Origin: Sorangium cellulosum So0157-2
GTDB taxonomy: Bacteria; Myxococcota_A; Polyangia; Polyangiales; Polyangiaceae
Assembly (NCBI RefSeq): GCF_000418325.1
Contig: NC_021658.1
Coordinates: forward strand, 7,826,001 to 7,890,000
DNA length: 64,000 nucleotides
Reading direction: 5' to 3'
The position numbers and the translations under genes are program-made. The notes below the pieces were generated by a model. It was given only the letters and a program-made list of their open reading frames with translations, did no database searches and was not told the origin of the DNA. Shown in pieces: positions 8,684 to 16,449 of the stretch (position 1 is its first letter; the number at the start of each line of letters is the position of its first letter).

Positions 8684-8700
8684 GTTGACTTTGACTTTCA
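8684..8700 (+). promoter_or_regulatory. GTTGAC-TTTCA element upstream of the FMN-binding gene
   Basis: GTTGACTTTGACTTTCA, with TTGACT and TTGACT repeated every 6 bp, lies 26 bp before the ATG of the FMN-binding gene. It agrees at 12 of 17 positions with 5773-5789 upstream of the porin gene, including both ends. I see no good -10 hexamer 16-18 bp downstream, so a regulator site fits better than a -35 element. Confidence 0.4.
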
Positions 8701-8726
8701 CGAATGACAGTTTCCTCGGAGTCTTG

Positions 8727-9290
8727 ATGCGTTCTTCCGGCCTCCGCACCGCCCACTTCGCCGCCGCCACGGCCCTCGCGTTCGCGCTGGCGGCGCTCCC
8801 CGCGCACGGCGCGACGTACTGGACGGTCCCTGCCGTCCTGAAGAGCTTCTTCGCGAGCTCGAAGAAGGTCGGTTACCGCAAGGTCGTCCTCAGCGACGCC
8901 GAGGCGCAGGACATCGGCAAGAAGCTCGGGGCGCAGGTCAAGCGCGAGTGGGTGGTCTACGTCGCGGAGTCGGACGGCAAGACCGACGGCTATGCGATCA
9001 AGGACGAAGAGAAGGGGATGCACGAGCCGATCGACTTCGCCGTGAAGTTCTCGACGGCCGGCGCGGTGGAGCGGATCGAGATCCTCGAGTACCGCGAGGC
9101 GTACGGCGACGAGGTCCGCGGCGACCGCTTCCGCGCCCAGTTCCAGGGCAAGACGGCGAGCGACCCGATCACGGCGGGCAAGGACATCGACATCGTGTCG
9201 GGCGCGTCGATCTCGTCGCGCTCCGTCGCGCTCGGCGTGAAGCGCGACGCCCTCGTCCTCCAGCTCGCGCTCAAGCGCGGCGCCCTGTGA
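8727..9290 (+). CDS. Exported FMN-binding domain protein
   Basis: A signal peptide (about residues 1-27, cleaved after PAHGA) precedes an FMN-binding domain. The motif DIDIVSGASISS near residue 160 is the flavinylation site type (D..SGA[ST].[ST]) in which the flavin transferase ApbE attaches FMN to the Ser/Thr. The protein would thus hold covalent FMN outside the cytoplasmic membrane and pass single electrons. ATG 8727 is chosen because CGGAG precedes it by a suitable distance and the signal peptide begins there. The stop overlaps the GTG of the next, membrane gene (GTGA), so they form a coupled pair. No apbE gene is in the window. Confidence 0.8.
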   Translation: MRSSGLRTAHFAAATALAFALAALPAHGATYWTVPAVLKSFFASSKKVGYRKVVLSDAEAQDIGKKLGAQVKREWVVYVAESDGKTDGYAIKDEEKGMHEPIDFAVKFSTAGAVERIEILEYREAYGDEVRGDRFRAQFQGKTASDPITAGKDIDIVSGASISSRSVALGVKRDALVLQLALKRGAL

Positions 9291-9910
9291 GGGATTTCAC
9301 CGCGGCGGCGGGGCGGCTGCGGTCGCTCTCGCTCGGCGCGAAGCTCCTGTACACGGCGTTCGCGGTCGCCTCGATCGTCGGGCTGCTCGTGTCGTGGCGC
9401 CTCTACGGGGCGATGGTGCAGGACGCGGGCGCCGCCGCGTACTACGCGGGCGCGCCGGCCGCCGCGCCGCCGCCCGCGCCCACGCAGGCGCCCGCCGCGG
9501 CCGACGGGCCCGCGCTCGAGCTCGGCCCGGAGCTCGAGCTCCCCGCCGCGCCGGAGCCGCCGCGGGTGCTGGTCGAGCAGATCTCCGAGCGGAAGCTGCT
9601 GGAGGTGACCCATTTCCACCTCTTCTCGGTGCCCGTCTACGTCTTGATCCTCGCGCACCTCTGGCTGCTCGCGCGGCTGCCGGCGTGGCTGCACACCGGC
9701 GGCGTGGCGGCGGCCGTGGTCACGAGCGGGCTGCACATCGCGGCGCCGTGGCTCATCAGGAGCGCGCCCGGCGCCGCGGCGCTGATGCCGATCTCGGGCG
9801 TGGCCATGCTGCTGTCGCTCGGCGCCATGGCGGTCGTCTCGACCGTGGACATGTGGCTGCCGAGGCGATCGCGGCGGGGCGAGGCGGCGCCGCTCGACGA
9901 CGCGCGGTGA
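9287..9910 (+). CDS. His-bearing membrane protein paired with the FMN-binding protein
   Basis: This 207-residue protein has one N-terminal membrane segment (about 15-33), a Pro/Ala-rich periplasmic linker (about 55-95), then three closely spaced membrane segments (about 113-190). Histidines sit in or at the edges of these: THFHLFSVP, ILAHLWLL, LHTGG and GLHIAAPW. Such placing is compatible with b-type heme or metal binding, but no family is certain. GTG 9287 overlaps the stop of the FMN-binding gene, and the pairing suggests that the two exchange electrons across the membrane. This could be a quinol- or metal-linked reductase subunit; the function remains unproven. Confidence 0.55.
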   Translation: MRDFTAAAGRLRSLSLGAKLLYTAFAVASIVGLLVSWRLYGAMVQDAGAAAYYAGAPAAAPPPAPTQAPAAADGPALELGPELELPAAPEPPRVLVEQISERKLLEVTHFHLFSVPVYVLILAHLWLLARLPAWLHTGGVAAAVVTSGLHIAAPWLIRSAPGAAALMPISGVAMLLSLGAMAVVSTVDMWLPRRSRRGEAAPLDDAR

Positions 9911-10444
9911 CGCGGCGCCTCACGCCGCCGGCGACGCGGCCCGACGCTCGTGCTCGACGATGTCCCAGGGTTCGTTCGTGAGCCGGTGAGCGCAGGTCGT
10001 CAGCATGGGTGTTCTTCCCTTCCTTCGTTGCACCCTGTCTGGCGGGAGTGGGACCGCCACGCACATCCCATCTCCGCCCGGAGGGCCCGCCCCGCCGCCG
10101 AGCCGCGGGCGGCGGAGCGGGCCGCCGAGTCCGTTCCTTCCATGAAACAGAGTGTTGCAAGAGGAACGCAGAGCGGCGCCGCGGATCAACAGCGCTCGCT
10201 CTCGAACGGCTCGGCGGGGGCCTGAGCCGGAGGGCGCCAGTTCAGGAGGACCCGGCGGGCAGAGGAGCTCCAGGCGGGGCGCTGCCCGGCGCGCAGCGGC
10301 CGTCGGGCAGCGCCGGAACGGGGGAGCTCACCACCTCTGTACCGCTTGACCGGTGTCGAGGTTGTGGCGTTGGCTCAAGACCCCTGCCGAGCCCACAGCA
10401 AGGTGGAAACACCGCTCCCGGGGTGTCGACGCCCCCGCGCCGCC
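9911..10444. other. Intergenic region between convergent units
   Basis: This stretch of about 530 bp holds no gene that I can support. The most gene-like item is a 28-codon minus-strand frame at 9920-10006 (MLTTCAHRLTNEPWDIVEHE...), preceded by a purine-rich GAAGGAAGGG about ten bases before its ATG; it could be a small peptide gene. The rest is GC-rich with no clear hairpin, promoter or repeat. Confidence 0.3.
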
Positions 10445-11056
10445 TCAGCGCCGGATCGCGCTCCGCTTCAGCCACCGGGACGTGAGCGACCAGGCGAGCT
10501 CGAGCACGTCCTTGCTCTCGAACGGCTTGCTCAGCAGCCGGAGCTCGGGCCGCTTCAGGCGCCGGATCACGTCGTGCCACGAGTAGTCCGAGTACGCGCT
10601 GCAGATCACGGCCTCGATGTCCGGACACTCGGCCCAGATCCGCTCGATCGTCTCGATGCCGTCCCAGCCCGGCGGCATCCGCATGTCCACGAACATCAGC
10701 GCATAGGGGCGGCCGACCCGCTGCATCCGCCGGACCCTCTCCAGCCCCTCCTGACCCTGGCAAGCGCCGTCCACCTGGAACGTGCTCCTCGGGACCGCCG
10801 CCGGCGCCCCGAAGATCGCCGCGTCGAGGGCGTCGAGGTCCGCCGATGTCCCCACATCCGGGCACAGGAGCTTCTGAAAATCGCGGTGGATCGCGGGGTT
10901 GTCGTCGATGACGAGGACCCTCCGGACCTCGTTCCCCCGCGCGGAGTCAGGCCCCGTCCACGCCGCGGGCGGCGGCTGCGTCAGGAAGCGCGGCGGACCT
11001 CCTTGGCTCATCGTCGCGAGCGTGTGACCGAGGAGCTTGCCGTGATGACTCGTCAT
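10445..11056 (-). CDS. Single-domain response regulator (receiver only)
   Basis: The 203-residue protein is a CheY-like receiver without an output domain. It shows the acidic pair in VLVIDDNPAIH, the phospho-acceptor Asp124 in MFVDMRMPPG and Lys in LLSKPFE. About 45 residues are inserted between the first strand-helix and the VDGACQGQEG strand, a layout also found in the receiver at 36054-37055 here; both share DDN.AIH and RMPPG.DG.ETI. Such proteins in myxobacteria act with multi-domain sensor kinases. The ATG at 11056 is preferred because the frame upstream is Cys/Arg-rich and unlike a protein. No kinase is adjacent, so its partner is unknown. Confidence 0.8.
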   Translation of the reverse strand: MTSHHGKLLGHTLATMSQGGPPRFLTQPPPAAWTGPDSARGNEVRRVLVIDDNPAIHRDFQKLLCPDVGTSADLDALDAAIFGAPAAVPRSTFQVDGACQGQEGLERVRRMQRVGRPYALMFVDMRMPPGWDGIETIERIWAECPDIEAVICSAYSDYSWHDVIRRLKRPELRLLSKPFESKDVLELAWSLTSRWLKRSAIRR

Positions 11057-11598
11057 TGAAAAGGTCCACCTCTGCTCGATGCAAGCCAGTCCATCCCAGC
11101 GTACGTTCGAGGAGCAGGCGAGCAGCAGACAGCGTGTCCACGAGATCGGCCCTGCTGGCCGGGTGCGGACGAGCGAGCAGCGAGGCCCCCGCCGACAACC
11201 GACCGAATCGCTCTTGCCCCGCTCGCCGCCGGAGAAGCGGCCCCGCCAGGACAAGGCTCCCCCCTCGACGCGTTCGCCCCGGGTGAGTCGAGGAGCCCTT
11301 TCCGTTGCGGAAACACCTTAGTAAAGAAATTTGTCAATTCGTGCAAGCCAGTTTCGTGCACGACATCTTGCTCGCCCGGGCCGCTGTGCAGTGCGCCTGC
11401 CTCGGAGCACAGACAACGGAACGATAGAGAACGGCGCAGCCAAGCGCGGAAATGCTCCGACCTGGACGGACAATCGATCTCGGTCGCGGTGAAAAAGGAG
11501 AGGGCGAGATGAGCCGGGCGCCGCGCGAGGGCCGGCGGCGGAGGAGCACGGCGGGATGCCGGCTCCTCTGTCGTCGGATGCCGTCGGTTGCCGTCGTC
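11057..11598. other. Intergenic region with an AT-rich patch
   Basis: Between the receiver gene's start and the end of glgB lie about 540 bp without a supported gene. Around 11320-11345 the base composition drops to AT-rich (TTAGTAAAGAAATTTGTCAA), unusual here and a plausible promoter zone for the receiver gene. A purine-rich AAAAAGGAGAGGG followed by ATG at 11509 opens a long plus-strand frame antisense to glgB, which I take as chance. Confidence 0.35.
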
Positions 11599-11621
11599 GA
11601 CGCCGCGCGCGGCGCGGCGTC
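11599..11621 (-). terminator. Hairpin at the glgB stop codon
   Basis: Perfect 10-bp arms (GACGCCGCGC and GCGCGGCGTC) with a 3-nt loop sit at the very end of glgB, overlapping its stop codon by two bases. No T-run follows, so termination efficiency is unknown. Confidence 0.4.
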
Positions 11622-13866
11622 AGGGCTGCGCGTCGCGCTCGGGGATGAGCCAGAGCACCGCGAGCGGCGGGAGCGTCAGCTCGATCGACTGCGGGAACCC
11701 GTGGCAGGGGATGTCCTCGACCACGACGCGGCCCATGTTGCCCACGCCGCTGCCGCCGTACTCGGTGGCGTCGGTGTTGAGCACCTCCAGGTAGGCGCCG
11801 CGGCGCGGGACGCCGATGCGGTACGGGCGGCGCGGGACCGGCGTGAAGTTGCCGATGAACACGACGTGCTGGTCCGAGGGCGACATCTGGTCTCCCGCGC
11901 CGTCCCCGTAGCGGATGAACGAGATCACGGTCTGCAGGTTGTCGGTGCAGTCGATCCAGCGGAAGCCGTGGTGCTCGTCGTCGAGCTCGTACATCGCCGG
12001 ATACTTCTTGTAGAGCGCGTTGATGTCGGTCACGAGCCGCTTGAGCCCGGCGTGGGCAGGCACCGAGAGCAGGCCCCAGTCGAGCTCCGTCTTCTCGCTC
12101 CACTCGGCGAACTGGCCGATCTCGCCGCCCATGAAGAGCAGCTTCTTGCCCGGGTGCGCCCACATGTACCCGTAGAGCGCGCGCAGGTTCGCGAGCATCT
12201 GCCAGTAGTCGCCGGGCATCTTCGAGAGCAGCGACCGCTTGAGGTGGACGACCTCGTCGTGGCTCAGCGGCAGGAGGAACTTCTCCGAGAAGGCGTAGAT
12301 GAGCCCGAACGTGAGCTGGTGGTAGTGGAACGCGCGGTGGACCGGCTCGTGCTTGAAGAAGTCGAGCGTGTCGTGCATCCACCCCATGTTCCACTTGAAG
12401 TCGAAGCCGAGCCCGCCGACGTACGTCGCGTGCGTCACCGACGGCCAGGCGGTGGACTCCTCCGCGCACACGATCGCGCCCGGGCAGCGCTCGTGCACCC
12501 GGTTCGACAGCTCCCGGATGAAGTCGATCGCCTCGATGTTCTCGCGGCCGCCGTACCGGTTCGGCACCCAGTCCCCGCCCTGCGCGGCGTAGTCGAGGTA
12601 GAGCATCGACGCGACCGCGTCGACGCGCAGGCCATCGACGTGGAACTCGTCGAGCCAGTAAAGGGCGTTGGCGACGAGGAAGTTCCGCACCTCGTGCCGG
12701 CCGTAGTTGAAGATGTACGTGTTCCACTCGCGGTGCTCGCCGAGGCGCGGGTCGAGGTGCTCGTAGAGCGCCGTGCCGTCGAACCGGCCGAGCGCCCACG
12801 CGTCCTTCGGGAAGTGCGCCGGGGTCCAGTCGAGGATCACGCCGATGCCCCTCTGGTGGCACCGGTCGACGAAGTAGCGGAAGTCGTCGGGATCGCCGTA
12901 GCGGCTGGTCGGGGCGTAGTAGCCCGCCACCTGGTAGCCCCACGAGCCGTCGAACGGGTGCTCCATGATCGGCATGAGCTCGATGTGCGTGAAGCCGAGC
13001 TCGGCCACGTACTCGACGAGGTGGTCGGCGAGCTCGCGGTAGGTCATCCAGCGCATCCCGTGCTCGTACGGCGGGCCGTCCTCGCGCACGCGCCGCCACG
13101 AGCCGGGGTGGACCTCGTAGATGGCGATCGGCTTCTTGCGCGCGTCGAGCTGGCCGCGCGCCCGCATCCACTCGCCGTCCTGGAACGTGTAGCGGCTCGT
13201 CGTGACCCGCGAGGCGGTCGCCGGCCGGAGCTCCATCGCCTGGCCGAGCGGATCGCTCTTCACGGTGATGTGCCCCTCCGGGGTCTTGATCTCGTACTTG
13301 TAGAGCGCGCCGTCGCCGACGCCGGGGATGAAGAGCTCCCAGAAGCCCTCGCCCATGCGGCGCATCGGGTGGCGGCGGCCGTCCCAGTGGTTGAAGTCGC
13401 CGACGACGCTCACGCGGCGCGCGTTCGGCGCCCAGACCGCGAACGACGTCCCGGAGACGCCGTCCACCTCGCGCACGTGCGCGCCGAGGACGCGGTAGAG
13501 CTCCCAGTGCCTCCCCTCCGCGAGGAGGTGGCGGTCGACGTCGCCGAGCGTGGGCGGCATGCCGTACGGATCGCGCTCGACCGAGGCGTTGCCGTCCGGG
13601 TAGCGCAGCTCGATCCGGTAGAGGAAGCGGCCGTCCTTCGGGTAGGAGACGCCGGGGAAGCGCGCCTCGAAGAGGCCCGCGGGGTGGATGCGCTCCATGG
13701 GCTGCTTCGGGAGCGAGGGGTCGTCCGGGAGCACCGCGACCTCGGTGGCGTCCGGGCGAAAGGCGCGGACCACCAGGTCGTCTTCGTCCTCGTGCGCGCC
13801 GAGCACGTGGTGCGGATCCGGGTGCTCCACAGCCGCGATGAGATCGACTTCTCGTTGTTCCAACAT
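11620..13866 (-). CDS. glgB: 1,4-alpha-glucan (glycogen) branching enzyme
   Basis: GlgB cuts alpha-1,4 glucan chains and rejoins them through alpha-1,6 bonds during glycogen synthesis in the cytoplasm. The 748 residues match full-length GH13_9 enzymes: an N-terminal extra beta domain (to about 110), CBM48 (about 125-220, VWAPNARRVSVVGDFNHWDG), the catalytic barrel (IYEVHPGSWRR, FVDRCHQRGIGVILDW, catalytic Asp416 in GLRVDAVASM, the AEEST acidic pair at 469/470, LPLSHDEVVH) and a C-terminal beta domain. All expected catalytic residues are present. No other glycogen gene is near; glycogen or trehalose-type reserves fit a spore-forming myxobacterium. Divergent from the aldehyde dehydrogenase gene. 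Confidence 0.95.
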   Translation of the reverse strand: MLEQREVDLIAAVEHPDPHHVLGAHEDEDDLVVRAFRPDATEVAVLPDDPSLPKQPMERIHPAGLFEARFPGVSYPKDGRFLYRIELRYPDGNASVERDPYGMPPTLGDVDRHLLAEGRHWELYRVLGAHVREVDGVSGTSFAVWAPNARRVSVVGDFNHWDGRRHPMRRMGEGFWELFIPGVGDGALYKYEIKTPEGHITVKSDPLGQAMELRPATASRVTTSRYTFQDGEWMRARGQLDARKKPIAIYEVHPGSWRRVREDGPPYEHGMRWMTYRELADHLVEYVAELGFTHIELMPIMEHPFDGSWGYQVAGYYAPTSRYGDPDDFRYFVDRCHQRGIGVILDWTPAHFPKDAWALGRFDGTALYEHLDPRLGEHREWNTYIFNYGRHEVRNFLVANALYWLDEFHVDGLRVDAVASMLYLDYAAQGGDWVPNRYGGRENIEAIDFIRELSNRVHERCPGAIVCAEESTAWPSVTHATYVGGLGFDFKWNMGWMHDTLDFFKHEPVHRAFHYHQLTFGLIYAFSEKFLLPLSHDEVVHLKRSLLSKMPGDYWQMLANLRALYGYMWAHPGKKLLFMGGEIGQFAEWSEKTELDWGLLSVPAHAGLKRLVTDINALYKKYPAMYELDDEHHGFRWIDCTDNLQTVISFIRYGDGAGDQMSPSDQHVVFIGNFTPVPRRPYRIGVPRRGAYLEVLNTDATEYGGSGVGNMGRVVVEDIPCHGFPQSIELTLPPLAVLWLIPERDAQP

Positions 13867-14239
13867 GTCGGGGTCCGCCTATACCGGCTCCTCTCGCCGA
13901 CGTCATGTCGAGAGTCCGCCCAAGACGAGAGCCAGGGTCGCCCCGACGAACGCCCGAGCCGAAAGGCAGGGCTCGCCCTACATGCGGCGCGGCCCTCGCC
14001 GTCCCGCCTGCCCCTGGCGCAACCGCGGTGTGCTCACCATTTGTCCGCGGCGCAACAGCGGGCGCCGGAGCGGGCCGCGTCGCGCGCGCGCTCGCCGGGA
14101 ACCCCCGGGAATCGTCGGGAAATTGAGCAAATGCTCATTTGCTGTACCTTCGCTGGGAGGGTACGGTCCGGGCGCGAGCAGCGAGCCGCGGAGGCCATCC
14201 GGCGGGTTGCGCGGGGCTCGACAGGTGGAGGGATCGAAC
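13867..14239. other. Divergent control region of glgB and the aldehyde dehydrogenase
   Basis: 373 bp between two outward-facing start codons. It must hold both promoters; the visible regulatory element is the palindrome at 14124-14143, described separately. A GTGGAGGGA ribosome site ends 8 bp before the ATG at 14240. No open frame here looks like a gene. Confidence 0.5.
14124..14143. promoter_or_regulatory. Nested palindrome (TetR-type candidate operator)
   Basis: TGAGCAAATGCTCATTTGCT contains two overlapping inverted repeats: TGAGCA-AA-TGCTCA and AGCAAAT-GCTC-ATTTGCT. The patch is AT-rich against its surroundings and lies about 97 bp before the aldehyde dehydrogenase start. Overlapping palindromes of this size are typical of sites bound by TetR-family dimers; the regulator is not identified, and the one TetR gene in the window lies at 42886. 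Confidence 0.45.
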
Positions 14240-15820
14240 ATGGGTCAGGTGGTGAGCGAACGCTCGATCGGCGGCAACGGCAGCGGTCCTGGCATGAACG
14301 GGCACGGGGGCGCGACGATCCGCAGCTACGCGCCCGCGACCGGGGAGCTCCTCGGGGAGGCGCCGAACACGAGCGCCGAGGAGGTGCGGGCCGCGGTGGC
14401 CAGGGCGCGGCGCGCGCAGGAGGCCTGGGGCGCGCTGCCGGTCGAGGAGCGCTGCCAGCGCGTCCTCCGCTTCCGCGACGCCATCGTCGACCGGACCGAC
14501 GAGATCGTCGATCTGCTCTCGCGCGAGTGCGGCAAGCCGCGCCACGAGGCGCTCCTGCACGAGGTGCTGGTCGCGGCCGACATGGCGACGTACTTCGCGG
14601 AGATCGCGCCGAAGGCGCTCGAGCCGCGCGAGATCAAGCTCCACCTCTTCAAGCACCGGCGCAGCTTCGTCCACTACGCCCCGCGCGGCGTGATCGGCGT
14701 GATCTCGCCGTGGAACTTCCCGTTCCAGCTGGCGCTGCGCGACGTGCTCGCGGCGGTGGTGACGGGCAACGCGGCGGTGCTGAAGCCGAGCGAGGTGACG
14801 CCGCTCATCGCGCTCAAGCAGAAGGAGATCTGGGACGGCGCGGGCATGCCGGAGGATCTCTTCCAGGTGGTGACCGGCTACGGGCCGACCGGCGCGGCGC
14901 TCATCGACAGCGGCATCCAGATGCTCGTGTTCACGGGCAGCGTCGGCACGGGCAGGCGGGTGGCGGCCGCGTGCGGGGAGCGGCTCATCCCGTGCGTGAT
15001 GGAGCTCGGCGGCAAGGCGCCGCTCATCGCGTGCGCGGACGCGGACATCGAGCGCACGGCGCAGGCGATCGTCTTCGGCGGCTTCGCGAACGCGGGGCAG
15101 GTCTGCGTGGCGGTGGAGCGGGTCTACGCGCACCGCGAGATCCACGACCGGCTGCTCGAGCGCACGGTCGAGATCACGAAGGGGCTGAACCAGGGCGATC
15201 CGGGCAAGGAGTTCGTCGACGTCGGGGCGATCATCTTCGGGCCGCAGATCGAGGTGGCCGAGCGGCTCATCAAGGACGCGGTCGACAAGGGCGCGAGCGT
15301 GAGGGCGGGCGGCAAGCGCGCGCCGGGGCAGGGCCAGTTCTTCGAGCCGACGATCCTCGCCGGCTGCGATCACGGGATGAACGTGATGAGCGAGGAGATC
15401 TTCGGGCCGGTCGTGCCGTTCATGCAGGTCGCGACCGAGGAGGAGGCGATCCGGCTGGCGAACGAGTCGCACCTCGGCCTGAACGCGTACGTCTTCTCGG
15501 AGGACACGGATCACGCCCGCCGGCTCGCCGAGCGCCTGCAGGCCGGCAGCGTGCTGGTGAACGACGTGCTCATGAACGGCGCGCTCCCGGACGCGCCGTT
15601 CGGCGGCGTCAAGCAGAGCGGCTTCGGCCGGGTGATGGGCGAGGACGGGCTCCGGCAGATGTGCGACGTGAAGCACATCAACGCGGACCGCGTCGCGCTC
15701 GGGTCGAAGGACCCGACGTGGTTCCCCTACACCGAGTCGTCGTACGGCTGGTTCAAGCGCGGCATGCGCGCGCTCTACTCGAGCGGCAGCCTGCTCCGGC
15801 GGATCGGGGAGCTGTTCTAG
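14240..15820 (+). CDS. NAD(P)-dependent aldehyde dehydrogenase
   Basis: The 526-residue protein oxidises an aldehyde to an acid with NAD(P). It has the family's marks: ISPWNFPFQLALRD (substrate and cofactor entry), VLKPSEVTPL, FTGSVGTGRRV (Rossmann), catalytic base Glu255 in MELGGKAPL and nucleophile Cys289 in NAGQVCVAVERVY, then EEIFGPVVPF. The first 30 residues are a Gly/Asn-rich lead not found in most relatives. The last 40 (DPTWFPYTESSYGWFKRG) resemble coniferyl or long-chain aldehyde dehydrogenases, so a fatty or aromatic aldehyde is possible but not shown. ATG 14240 follows GTGGAGGGA. Confidence 0.92.
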   Translation: MGQVVSERSIGGNGSGPGMNGHGGATIRSYAPATGELLGEAPNTSAEEVRAAVARARRAQEAWGALPVEERCQRVLRFRDAIVDRTDEIVDLLSRECGKPRHEALLHEVLVAADMATYFAEIAPKALEPREIKLHLFKHRRSFVHYAPRGVIGVISPWNFPFQLALRDVLAAVVTGNAAVLKPSEVTPLIALKQKEIWDGAGMPEDLFQVVTGYGPTGAALIDSGIQMLVFTGSVGTGRRVAAACGERLIPCVMELGGKAPLIACADADIERTAQAIVFGGFANAGQVCVAVERVYAHREIHDRLLERTVEITKGLNQGDPGKEFVDVGAIIFGPQIEVAERLIKDAVDKGASVRAGGKRAPGQGQFFEPTILAGCDHGMNVMSEEIFGPVVPFMQVATEEEAIRLANESHLGLNAYVFSEDTDHARRLAERLQAGSVLVNDVLMNGALPDAPFGGVKQSGFGRVMGEDGLRQMCDVKHINADRVALGSKDPTWFPYTESSYGWFKRGMRALYSSGSLLRRIGELF

Positions 15821-15848
15821 GGCACCCGAGGCCGGCCGGCCAGGTGCC
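15821..15848 (+). terminator. Terminator-like hairpin after the aldehyde dehydrogenase gene
   Basis: GGCACC and GGTGCC enclose the palindrome GGCCGGCCGGCC, forming a stem of about twelve pairs directly after the TAG stop. It is very GC-rich and lacks a following T-run. Confidence 0.5.
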
Positions 15849-15937
15849 AGGCAGGACGGGCGGGGACGGCGGCCACTTGGCGACGGGCCAGACGCGCCCC
15901 CTTGCTCCCCTGCCCCCTTCCGATCCACGCTGCAGCC

Positions 15938-16138
15938 ATGCCCCGCCCCGACGCCTCGCCGAGCGACCCCATCCTTGCGGCCCTCGAGCGCGCGCCGCGT
16001 GTGCAGAGGCTCACGCCGGAGCAGCGCGCCGAGCTCGAGCAAGACCTCGCCGACATCGCGGCGGGCCGAGCGCGCCTCGTCCCCCACGAGGATCTGCCGC
16101 GGGCCCTGGAGGAGCTGGCTCGCGGGCGGGACGGATGA
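15938..16138 (+). CDS. Probable antitoxin of a type II toxin-antitoxin pair
   Basis: A 66-residue acidic-helical protein: LAALERAPRVQRLTPEQRAELEQDLADIAAG, then HEDLPRALEELARGRDG. The helix with a charged C-terminal tail and the ATGA overlap with the next, RelE-like gene are what identify it as an antitoxin. No DNA-binding fold is evident at the N-terminus, which starts with a Pro/Asp-rich lead. It would bind and block the toxin, and may repress its own operon. The ATG at 15938 is the only one close to the conserved helix. It lies about 90 bp after the hairpin of the previous gene, so it has its own transcription start. Confidence 0.65.
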   Translation: MPRPDASPSDPILAALERAPRVQRLTPEQRAELEQDLADIAAGRARLVPHEDLPRALEELARGRDG

Positions 16139-16368
16139 GCTTCCGCGTCGTCTGGAACTTCCCCGCCCTGGCGACGTTTTACAGCCTGCCGATGCACTCG
16201 GCCTTCATGATCGACCGGGCGGTCGTTCGCTTCGCGGAGACGGGTGAGGGCGAGCTCGCTTGGGAGGCGCCCCACTACCTCCTCAGCGCGGGCTTCCACG
16301 ACGCGGTGCTCGCGATCGATCGCGAGGCGCGGACGATCACCGTGCTCCGCATCTATCGCGTTCGCTGA
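16135..16368 (+). CDS. RelE/ParE-like toxin
   Basis: The 77-residue protein begins SFRVVWNFPALATFYSLP, a strand and helix as in RelE/ParE toxins (target: ribosome-bound mRNA or gyrase), and ends with two strands (DAVLAIDREARTITVLRIYRVR) in which the final Arg/Tyr residues are where RelE-type catalytic residues sit. Size, basic C-terminus and coupling to the antitoxin (ATGA, 16135-16138) fit a type II module. It lacks the usual 'DPR..' loop, so it is a divergent member and its target cannot be said. Confidence 0.65.
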   Translation: MSFRVVWNFPALATFYSLPMHSAFMIDRAVVRFAETGEGELAWEAPHYLLSAGFHDAVLAIDREARTITVLRIYRVR

Positions 16369-16449
16369 GCCCCGCCGAGGGCAAGCGCTTCGAAGCCGCC
16401 GCGCGCGGCGCCGCCGTCTAGCGCCGCGCGTGCGGTGAGGGGAATCGCT

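Noticed and set aside
11452..16368. A plus-strand open frame of 1638 codons, with a purine-rich AAAAAGGAGAGGG before ATG 11509.
   Set aside because: It runs antisense to glgB and out of frame through the aldehyde dehydrogenase gene; its composition is Arg/Ala/Glu-rich as expected from the complement of GC-rich codons. Only its last 78 codons (toxin gene) are real.
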